Source of the DNA: Cumulibacter sp047975195
Lineage (GTDB): Bacteria > Actinomycetota > Actinomycetes > Mycobacteriales > Antricoccaceae
Length of the DNA stretch: 64,000 bases
Assembly: GCA_047975195.1 (NCBI GenBank)
Contig: JBKEDB010000001.1
Coordinates: 144,931-208,930 of the forward strand
Direction of reading: 5' to 3'
Within the stretch, counting starts at the first letter, position 1, and each line of letters starts with the position of its first letter. The notes beneath the pieces were generated by a model, which made no database searches, had not been told where the DNA came from, and saw only the letters and a program-made list of their open reading frames with translations. A program made the translations under genes and the position numbers. Below are positions 51,099 to 60,200 of this stretch, in pieces.

Positions 51099-51854
51099 GT
51101 GAGCGTGCGCTCCGAGGTGGATTATGGGCGCGTGACTGATGTGACCCGTAGCGAGATTGACACCAGCGAACTTCGCCGTGAAGAGCTGTCGTACGAGGAG
51201 TTGGCGAACGCCGTCCGTGAACTGATCGACGCCACCGTGCGTACCAAGATCGGCGCGGACGACGTCAACGAGTTGACGGCGCAGATCCGGGCGGCATCAG
51301 CGAAACTGCTGACCGAAGCGCATCCTGCCAATGTCGGGTTGCTGCTGTGTGCGGATGGCCGTCGTCGCTCGCCGTCGAACCCGGTCTCCGGTCGGCGCAA
51401 CGCGTTCGCGCCGCCCTTGAAGGTGAAACGCGATAAGGACGAACTGCGCGCGTGGAGCACCTTTAATCTCGGCGCTGCTTACGAGGGTCCGCTGGGGCAC
51501 ATCCACGGTGGCGTGCTGGCCATGCTGCTGGACCAGATCCTCGGCATGATTCCCGCGTTGGTGGGCCTGCCCGGGATGACTGCCTACTTGAACGTGACGT
51601 ATCGGCGTCCGTCGCCGCTGTTCGCCGACCTCAATATCGAGGCTAAGGTCGACCGCACCGAGGGCTGGAAGACTTTCGCTACTGGGCGGATATTCGACGC
51701 CGAAGGACGCACGACCGCCGAGGCAGAAGCATTGTTCATCGTGCCGAAGTTCGCTCGGGAGCGGCTCGAACGCCGCCAGAACCAGGATCCGATGAGCGAC
51801 GACGGGGAGTACGAGCCAAACATCTGGTTCAACGCGCCGAAGAACCTGATGTAG
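51099..51854 (+). CDS. PaaI-type hotdog thioesterase
   Basis: The 251-residue protein has an N-terminal helical region and a hotdog domain with HIHGGVLAMLLDQILGMIPA, the HGG...D motif of PaaI/YbgC thioesterases, and YLNVTYRRPSPLFADLNIEA. It would cleave acyl-CoA. It is downstream of the dehydrogenase by 94 bases, consistent with one acyl-CoA pathway. A GTG at 51132 is an alternative start. Confidence 0.83.
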   Translation: MSVRSEVDYGRVTDVTRSEIDTSELRREELSYEELANAVRELIDATVRTKIGADDVNELTAQIRAASAKLLTEAHPANVGLLLCADGRRRSPSNPVSGRRNAFAPPLKVKRDKDELRAWSTFNLGAAYEGPLGHIHGGVLAMLLDQILGMIPALVGLPGMTAYLNVTYRRPSPLFADLNIEAKVDRTEGWKTFATGRIFDAEGRTTAEAEALFIVPKFARERLERRQNQDPMSDDGEYEPNIWFNAPKNLM

Positions 51855-51925
51855 CCTCGGCAGATCTGGGCACAGCCTGGCAAAGCCACGGAGCCTTGAC
51901 GGGTCCGTTCTACGAGAGGTGACCG

Positions 51926-52339
51926 ATGCGCTCGATCGGCAACATTCTGTGGTTGGTGTTGGCGGGCTGGTGGCTTTCGCTCGGATATTTCTTGCTCGGA
52001 TTGCTCGCGTGCATCACCATCGTCGGCATCCCGTTCGGTATTGCGTCGTTCCGACTCGCCCGGTTCGTAGTCTGGCCGTTTGGGCGCACTGTCGTTTTCC
52101 GCAGCGACGCGGGAGTGGCATCGCTCGTCGGCAACGTGGTGTGGATCGTGCTATGTGGCTGGGAACTCGCGATAGGTCACCTGATCGCCGGGTTGCTGCT
52201 GTGCGTCACGATCATTGGTATTCCCTGGGGCGTCGCCTGCTGGAAGATGATCCCGTTGGCGTTCGTCCCGCTGGGACGGCGGATCGTGCCGATCTCCGCG
52301 GCCAACCCGGACGCGCTCGGCTTCGGGATGGAGCGCTGA
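51926..52339 (+). CDS. YccF-family inner membrane protein
   Basis: The 137-residue protein has four hydrophobic segments in two repeats: NILWLVLAGWWLSLGYFLLG with TIVGIPFGIASFRLARFVVW, and VVWIVLCGWELAIGHLIAGL with TIIGIPWGVACWKMIPLAFV. The G-I-P-[FW]-G repeats are the YccF (DUF307) hallmark. GAGAGGTG lies upstream. Function unknown. Confidence 0.9.
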   Translation: MRSIGNILWLVLAGWWLSLGYFLLGLLACITIVGIPFGIASFRLARFVVWPFGRTVVFRSDAGVASLVGNVVWIVLCGWELAIGHLIAGLLLCVTIIGIPWGVACWKMIPLAFVPLGRRIVPISAANPDALGFGMER

Positions 52340-52353
52340 GCGCTCCGGCGACG

Positions 52354-52665
52354 TTATTGGTCGCCGAGGCGGCGCACGGTCTCTGGTAGCGCCGCGACGA
52401 TATCGCGGTCGTCGTCGTACCCATCACGTCCGGCGTCGGCGAACATATCGTGCGCCTGGGTGAGGTAATTGACGGCCTCGGCGATCGCGACGTGCTGTTC
52501 CCGGTTGTACGCCGACCAATTATCGAGATATGGCCGAAGATCGGCATGCATCCCGAGCACGGCGTACTTGTCGAAATGGTGATCCTTCTTGGCGCGCCGT
52601 TCGATCTGCTGCTCGGATTCAGCCAGCCGCGCGAAAAGGTCATCGGGAGTCGACAAATCAGACAT
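52354..52665 (-). CDS. Small helical protein of unknown function
   Basis: A 103-residue, charged and probably all-helical protein: PDDLFARLAESEQQIERRAK, FDKYAVLGMHADLRPYLDNW, EQHVAIAEAVNYLTQAHDMF. There is no signal, membrane helix or catalytic motif. It is convergent with yccF, 14 bases apart. Codon use resembles neighbouring genes, so it is likely real. Family not recognised. Confidence 0.6.
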   Translation of the reverse strand: MSDLSTPDDLFARLAESEQQIERRAKKDHHFDKYAVLGMHADLRPYLDNWSAYNREQHVAIAEAVNYLTQAHDMFADAGRDGYDDDRDIVAALPETVRRLGDQ

Positions 52666-52858
52666 GATGCCAGCCTAAGCAGGGTTCGCTGACGGAGCGA
52701 GAGCGCCCGGTCGGTTGATACCGAACTGATGTCAGCGTGACTCCCGGACGCGGGGCAACCGGCCTCTGATCCGTCATCGCTCGACTCGTACCGCCGCCGA
52801 GTGACCTCACTGCGAGGTACATCTTCAGGTCTGAGATGGAGGATCTCGCGGCCAGTAA

Positions 52859-53092
52859 CCCGGCCGCGCTAACCAGTCAGAACTCAGCATCCGTGTCGAG
52901 CCCGACGTTACGTTGATGCTGGACGGCCAGGTGGTCGTGCAGGGACCGTCCCGAGAGCGGAAAACCAGCGATCTCAACGCCTGCGCACTGGTGGGTTCGC
53001 TGGTCGCGCTCCACGGTGGGACGATCGAGGTGACGTTACCGCGCAAACCGACGACGCTCACCATCACGATCCCTGAACGCCGCCAAACCTAG
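52859..53092 (+). pseudogene. Possible remnant of a histidine-kinase ATPase domain
   Basis: A 77-codon open frame ends in SLVALHGGTIEVTLPRKPTT with LTITIPE after it, which resembles the end of a histidine-kinase ATPase domain (H-G-G-x-I-x-V ... T-x-P). There is no plausible start or upstream kinase sequence; an internal ATG at 52916 would give 58 residues. The remaining bases from 52666 to 53095 hold nothing else I can support. Confidence 0.3.
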
Positions 53093-53095
53093 CCC

Positions 53096-53115
53096 GATAA
53101 TGAGAACGATAATCA
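53096..53115 (+). promoter_or_regulatory. Fur/Zur-like metal-regulator box before the metallophore operon
   Basis: GATAAT occurs at 53096-53101 and again at 53108-53113, a 12-base period as in Fur hexamer arrays. The overlapping TGAGAACGATAATCA (53101-53115) matches the Zur-type 15-mer TGAAAATGATTTTCA at 11 of 15 positions as I recall it. A -10-like TAGTCT is at 53122-53127, so the box would cover the -35 region. It lies 38 bases before the methyltransferase start. Confidence 0.6.
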
Positions 53116-53152
53116 CTTTGCTAGTCTCTGTCCGTCACAGAACGGAGACCAC

Positions 53153-54262
53153 ATGCCCGCATCCGCGCCGCCGCCGACGGCCGAGTCGATACGAAGCGAG
53201 ATGTACCTGCTCGATCGATGGGCTGAGCTCACCCTCGCGCGTTTCTTAGCGACCGAGGCGGGCTTGGCGCCCGGCGTTGGATGCACGAGTGCGCATCTTG
53301 CGCAGCGATTGCGCATCGCCGAACGCCACCGACCGGTCGTACAGCGGTGGGTGCGCGTCCTCGCCGGCGCTGGGTTGATCGCCTTCGACCCGCACAGTGA
53401 CATCGCGTACGGCGTCCGTACGCCGGAAGCCAGGGAAGTGGAGCGCGCTTTCGAGGACACTCGCGAGGTTCAGCAATGCTGCGGACCCGCGCTACGAGAG
53501 TTTTATCGCGCCTGCGCCGAGCACCTTGGTGAGCTGGTGCGTGACGACATCAGTGTGCAAAGCCTGCTGTTCGCAGATCCCCGCATAGCCGAGGAGATCT
53601 ACGCAGGTAACGCTGCGAGTCGGCTCGTCAACGAGATCGCTGCTGACGCGGTGGCTCGTCTGGTGGGCCCGGGAGGTCGGGTGATGGAAATTGGCGCCGG
53701 GACCGGCGCGACAACGCAGCACATCATCGCGCGACTCGACACGTCGGTTCGTTACGACTTCAGCGATGTTAGTGACTATTTCCTACGGATGGCGCTTGAG
53801 CGTTGGGGGGCTCGAGCGGGATTTGCCGCTACTCGATACGACTTACGGCAGGACTGCTCGGCACAGGGATTCGAACCCGGATCGGTCGACGTCCTCGTGG
53901 CCGCGAACGTACTGCACAACGGGCCGAACGCCACCGCGACGCTTCGCAAACTGCGCCGGTTACTGCGCCCGCGGGGACACCTGGTGATGATCGAAACCGG
54001 CCGCGAACACCACCCGCTGCTGTTGTCCATGTATCTGCTGATGTCGCCACCCCCGGAACGAGCGGACGAACGACCCAGCGATCAACGGCGACACGATGAC
54101 CGGATCCTGCTACGCCGCGAGGAATGGAATGCCGCCGCTCACGCCGCCGGTCTACGAGACGTCGAGATCGCCCCGGAAAGGTCGCACCCTCTGGAGCGCA
54201 TGGCTCAGTTCGTATTGGTAGCTGAGAATCCCGACGCTGTCGGCCCATCTGTTCACCCGTGA
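53153..54262 (+). CDS. Free-standing SAM methyltransferase of the PKS/NRPS-embedded type
   Basis: The 369-residue protein has a helical N-terminal part with a winged-helix-like segment, then a class I methyltransferase core: MEIGAGTGATTQHIIARLD (motif I from residue 178), FSDVSDYFLRMALERWGARA, SVDVLVAANVLHNGPNATAT, LRKLRRLLRPRGHLVMIETG. The F-[ST]-DVS and AANVLH signatures are those of C-methyltransferase domains embedded in polyketide and peptide synthases such as the yersiniabactin enzymes, yet here the domain is a separate gene. GGAGACC precedes the ATG. It lies 13 bases before the megasynthase and probably methylates its carrier-bound chain in trans. Confidence 0.83.
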   Translation: MPASAPPPTAESIRSEMYLLDRWAELTLARFLATEAGLAPGVGCTSAHLAQRLRIAERHRPVVQRWVRVLAGAGLIAFDPHSDIAYGVRTPEAREVERAFEDTREVQQCCGPALREFYRACAEHLGELVRDDISVQSLLFADPRIAEEIYAGNAASRLVNEIAADAVARLVGPGGRVMEIGAGTGATTQHIIARLDTSVRYDFSDVSDYFLRMALERWGARAGFAATRYDLRQDCSAQGFEPGSVDVLVAANVLHNGPNATATLRKLRRLLRPRGHLVMIETGREHHPLLLSMYLLMSPPPERADERPSDQRRHDDRILLRREEWNAAAHAAGLRDVEIAPERSHPLERMAQFVLVAENPDAVGPSVHP

Positions 54263-54275
54263 AAGGGAACAGCCA

Positions 54276-57200
54276 ATGACCGATATCGCCATCGTTGGGA
54301 TGTCGTGCCGCCTGCCGGGCGCATCTGACATCGCGGCCTACCAGGACTTGCTTACCTCGGGTCGCGAAGGGTTGCATCGTACTGCGTCCGCGACGTTCCC
54401 TATTCCGGTGGTGGGACGCGTTCACTCGGCGCTCGAGGTAGACCACGAAGCGCTCGGGCTCGGTGCCGCCGACGCGCTGATCATGGACCCGCAGCATCGA
54501 GTATTCGCCGAATGCGCGAAAGATGCGCTGGATGCGGCCGGGCATGGCGCCGGTGAGGCGCGCGGCGTGGTGGGGGTGTACGCCGGATCCGGCCTGTCCG
54601 GGTACCTCGTGCACAACCTGGCCGGCCGGTTCGTTGCCACTGGTGGTGCGGATCCAGCCGACAGTCTGAACCTCCATACCGGGAACGTCGCTGACTATCT
54701 TCCGCTGCGGATCGCTCATATTCTTGGATTGGAAGGTCCCGCACTCGCGATTGGCGCGACCTGTGCGACGTCCTTAGTCGCCGTGCATGTCGCGGTCCAG
54801 GCGCTGCTCGGGTACGAGTGCGACACCGCGCTCGCCGGTGGCGTATCGATGCAGATTCCGCAGCCCGACGGGTATGTGGCCCTTCCCGATGGTCCATTCA
54901 GTCAGGACGGACACACCCGCTCGTACTCCAAGGGTGCTAGCGGAACGATATTCACCGACGGTGCGGGCTGCGTGGTGCTGCGTCGTCTGGACGATGCCTT
55001 GCGGGACGGCGACACGATTCAGGCCGTGATCCGCGGCAGTGCCGTCACCAATGACGGCGCGCAGAAGGTCGGGTTCACTGCGCCGACCGTTGCTGGTCAG
55101 GTGGCTGCTATCGAGCAGGCGCTCGCCGTTGCTGAGGTAGATCCCAGAGATATTGGCGTAGTCGAAGGTCATGGCACCGCCACGGTGTTGGGCGATGCCA
55201 TTGAGATCGCGGCGCTGCGCGAGATTACCGGGCCATCCGCGCAGCCGTGGTGTGCGCTCGGCTCGGCGAAAAGCAATATCGGTCACACGTCGTCCGCAGC
55301 CGGTGTAGCGGGGTTGATCAAGGCGGTACTGTCGGTACGGGACGGCGTCATTTTTCCCACTGTGCATGCGGATCCAGTGCCGGACCTCGACGGGTCCGCG
55401 TTCTATCTCCCGCAAGTGCTGCAACAGTGGGACTCACCGATGCGCCGGGCAGCGGTGAGCTCGTTCGGAATCGGCGGTGCAAACTGCCACGTCGTCCTCG
55501 AGGAGCCCCCGCGTCACGCACCTGCCCCGCATCGACCCGACCCGCACGCTCGACACGTCATCGCGATCAGCGCGGCGTCCCGCAACACAGCCCTCACCTG
55601 GCGCGACGAGGTAACCAAGGTAGCAGGGTCAAAGGCAGCTAACGGCTCACAGATCGCTGATATAGCAGCAACAAGTGCGTATGGGCGAGCGCGAATGTCC
55701 CACGGCGCGGTTGCCGTTCTCGATGACGGCGGCAATGTGCTGGCAACGAGTGACGCCGTAGCTCGCGACAACCAAGTCATACTCGCGTTCCCTGGTGCCG
55801 GTGCTCAGCGCCGCGGAATGATGCGTCATGCCATCGCTGCTGATCCGGAGCTTCGGGTCCGGCTCGCCGAGGTCGCCGAACAAGTCCGTATCGCCGGGGG
55901 TCCCGACACCTACGAACTACTGACCGACGCTGCCGCTGACGATCCGCTGCCCGATCCAGCCGTCGGCTTGCCCACCTTGTTCGCTGCTGAAGTGGCGATG
56001 GGTTTGCGCCTGCTCGACGTGGGGGTGCGCGTGGACGCGGTCATTGGACACAGTGTCGGCGAATACGCCGCGGCGGTGGTCGCCGGAGGCCTGTCGCTGC
56101 CTGACGCCGCAATGTTGGTTGTGGCGCGTTCCGAGGCAATGGCGAAGACGACGCCCGGGCGGATGTTGGCGGTGGCACTCGACGAGGCCGCCATACTCGA
56201 GGTGCTGCGTCGTCATCCCGGAGTTGATCTGGCCGCCGTAAACGGGCCGACGGCGTGCGTGGCCGCCGGAGCGATCGGTGACATCGAACGCCTCGCGTCA
56301 GATCTGGATCAATCACACGTGCGCACGGCGTTCGTGGGAATCGACGTCGCGGCGCACTCACGGCTGATCGATCCGGCGCGCGGCATCATCGATGAGGTCA
56401 GTGCCCGCCTCACGCCACGGCCGCTGGACATCCCGCTGTTCTCGACCCTGCAGGGCAGACAGATCACCGCGCAGGAATGGCTCGACCCGCACCGATGGGG
56501 CGATCACTTACGTGCGACCGTGCGATTCGCCGATGCGCTCGATGCCGCAATTGGTGACCAGGAAGCCATAGTGGTCGTGGCTGGGCCGGGCACGAGTGTC
56601 GCGACAGCTGCTCGCAGCGTGGGTACCTCGCGGGTCGCTGCAGTGGTTGCGCCGTTCGGCGATGACGTGGACGGCGATGGCGCAGTCGACCTGCTGAGCG
56701 CATTCGGTGAACTGTGGGCGCACGGGGCGGGGGTCGATCTCACCGCAGTCGTGGGCCCGGTCCGTCGCCGCGTGACCCTGCCGACATACCCGTATCAACG
56801 ACGACGGATGTATGTCGAATCGCAGCCGAGATCAGTAGACGCCATCGGGCCGGGAAGTAGCGAGCCCAGTGCAGCTGAGCCGCTGCAGGTGCCGACCTGG
56901 CGCGAACTTCCGCCCGCGACTGAAGCGGTAGGGCCAGTAAGCGTTATAGGGGAAGGACCGCTGGCGCAGCAGCTTCGGGAGTACGTCGACCGAGGCGCAG
57001 ATTTGGGCTGCTCCTTTGGTGCCGGTGCCTCGCATGCACTGGCGGTAGCGATTGATACGACGCGCGGAGGCACCGACGCCGAGCGGCTGACGAATGCGTT
57101 GTGGCAACTCGGCAATCTCGCTCGTCAATTAGCCAGCGCGGCCGAGAATCTCACCGAGGACGATTCGCTTTCACTGATATGCCTACATAACGGGGCCGAT

Positions 57201-60200
57201 GATGCCGTAGCCGCCGCATTGGTCGGCGCAATCCGGGTGCTCGGCCAGGAAGTGCCGAGACTGCGATGGCGAATCGTGGACATCGACGACTCGAGCTGGC
57301 GACGCGGTGCGATATTGACCGAACTCGGCGACCTCGTTGCGGGCGGGCGCACCGGGTGGGAGATCACGCTGCGCAACGGACGCCGGGCAGTGCGAACATG
57401 GCAGTCCTGGCGCCCGAGCCCTGCAGCAACCGAGCCAATCGTGCGCGGCCACAGCGTCCTGATCACCGGAGGGCTCGGTTCGGTGGGCCTTCGGCTGGCC
57501 GAACGTTGGGGCCTCGAGTTCGGGGTCCGCGTCGTACTCGCCTCGCGGCGGGTCGGTGCCCTCGAACAGCGTAGTGACGAGCGGTCTATTGAGCAGCGGA
57601 ACGCGGTCACTGAGTTACGGCGCCGCGGGGTCGACATCGAGCTGGTGCACCTGGATGTCGCCGACACCCAGGCGTTCGGGCACGTTGTCGAGCAACTGAC
57701 GAGGGATCGTGGTCGCCTCGACGTGGTCATTCATGCGCCGGTCTCGCTTGAACTCGCACCGCTGTCCGAACTGGATCAGGAGTCGTTGGAGGCGAGCCTC
57801 GCAGCCAAGGTGCGGGGAGTGAACGCGTTGGAGTCGGCGATCGATCGCCTTCCGCCCGCGCAACGGCCTCCTCGAGTGGTGCTGATGTCGTCAGCGGCCG
57901 GGACGATTGGCGGGTTCGGGTTGGCGGCGTACGTCGCCGCGAGTCGCTATCTCGACGAGGTCGCCCGACGCCGCCATGACGACGGTTGGCTCGCTCTCGA
58001 CTGGGACCGGTGGCGGTTTGGCACGGCCGCCGAAGCCGAGGCGATCTCCGAAATCACCATGAAGAACGCGATGGATGCCGACGATGCGCTGAACGCGTTG
58101 GAGCGTGTGCTGAAACTGCCAGAGAGTCCCCCGCAGATAGCGATCTCACCGGGCGCACTCGACCCGCGGTCAGTTGCGCTCCCGCGCAGAGCCGCACTAG
58201 CGCCTGGCGGAGAGGCCGACCTTCGCACGGCGAATGAACGACTCGTGGCCCGCGTGTGGAGCTCGGTGCTCGGCACGGAGATCCACAGCCGCGATGACGA
58301 CTTCTTCGCGCAGGGCGGCCATTCGTTGCTCGCCACCCGCGTACTTGCCGAACTTCGCGAGCAGCGTGGAGCGCGGCTGCGGCTACGTGACCTGCTGCGC
58401 GCACCCACCGTCGCCGCGCTCGCCGAGTTGCTCGAAGCCGACGCGACCCATCGGGTCGTCGAGGTATCGATGGCACCGGACGCACTCGACGCGACGGAGC
58501 CGGCAGTCGAGCAGCGGATGAGCGACGAGCCAGGTCAGCATGCGCCGCGCCTTCGCGGGGCCACGCCCTCGGCACCATTCGGCCTGACGCGCGTGCAGAC
58601 GGCGTACCTGCTCGGCCGACAAGATACCTATGACCTCGGCGGTGTGGCGTGCCAGTTCTTCCTCGAGATCGCGTGCCCGGACATTGACGTCGACCGGTAT
58701 GCCGCCGCTTGGCAGCGAGTGGTGGACCGCCATGAGATGCTGCGCACCGTCATCGACGAGACCGGTCGTAACCACCCGCTAAATCCGCCGCCGGAGGCGA
58801 CCCCGCAGGTGCACGACCTCACCGCGCACAGTCCCGCATCAGCATCCGAAAACCTGAAGCGGCTGCGTGTCGTGACCGCGCATCGCGTCGCCGACCCGCG
58901 TCGGTGGCCACTGGTCGAACCGATCGTGGTGTTGATGCCGGACGGCGGGCACCGCTTGCTGATCGCCGTTGACGTGCTCGTGTGCGACTCGGCGAGCTGG
59001 ATGCTCATCGACCGTGAGATGCGCTCAATATATGAGGATCCAGCCGTCGACCTGCCGAACGTTGAACTGACGTTTGCCGACTGCATTGCCGCCATGGAGG
59101 CAGACGCTCACGGCCCGGAACGCGCTGAGGCGTGGGAATACTGGAATGCGCGGATCGAGGAACTACCGTCGGCGCCCTCGATCGACGTGTCAGCGACGGC
59201 GAGCGCCACTGTTGGCCAGCCCAAGTTCGCGCGGCGTCGTACGACGATTGATGCCGCGATCTGGGACGTGATCAAGCGGCGCGCCGCCGAGCACCGGATA
59301 ACGCCCACCGCGCTGGTCCTCGCTGCATACGCAGACATACTGCAGATCTGGTCTGGGCAGGCCCATTTCGCGATCACCACGACGGTATTCGATCGGCCGG
59401 ACCTCCCCGGCGTCGAGAACGTCGTCGGTGAGTTCTCCTCGCTGCTGCTTCTGGAGCGCAAGCCCTGCTATAGCCAGGATCTGCTGCACGCCGCGTCTAC
59501 CCTGCAGAAACAATTGCACTCAGACCTCATTCATTCCTCGGTCAGCGCCCTGGAGGTTCTGGCCGAAGAGGCTCGCCGTACGGGCAAACAACGCAACGTC
59601 CCCGTCGTTTTCACCAGCATGATCGGCCTTGACGCGACCGACGACGGCAGCCACCACGACACTGAATGGCTCGGCGAAATCGTTGATGGTGTCAGCCAAA
59701 CCCCGCAGACCTGGCTTGATCACCAGGCATTTGAGCACCGCGGGGATCTGGTACTGCAGTGGGATGTCAACGAAGCTGCCGTCGAACCGAGGGTCGCCGA
59801 TGACATGTTCAACCAGTACGCCGCCGGCCTCGCGGCGTTGGCCGAAGACGGGTGGGTGCGTGACACCTCGCTGATGAGCGTGTGCGACTCCGACGACAGT
59901 CAACCGGAGCGGGAAGCCCCTGAGCCGCCCACTGATTATCCAGCTGACGCGGTAGTGGCCGACGCTGTCCGCGAGGTATGGGCAGACCTACTCAGCGTCG
60001 ACGCTGCCAGCATCGGCAGCGATGACAGTTTCCTGGCTCTCGGAGGGGATTCGTTACTCGCTGTGCGCATGGCCGCCATGCTCGCGGAGCGTACGGCGTA
60101 CACGCTGCCGCTGACGGCAGTTCGCTCCGAGACAACAATGTCCGAGCTCGTGGCTGCGTTGCGGGGTGGCGAGCGGGCACCCTGCGACTCACGCGGGACA

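Noticed and set aside
53829..54719. 296-codon minus-strand frame across the methyltransferase-megasynthase junction
   Set aside because: It is antisense to two clear genes and to their intergenic ribosome site.
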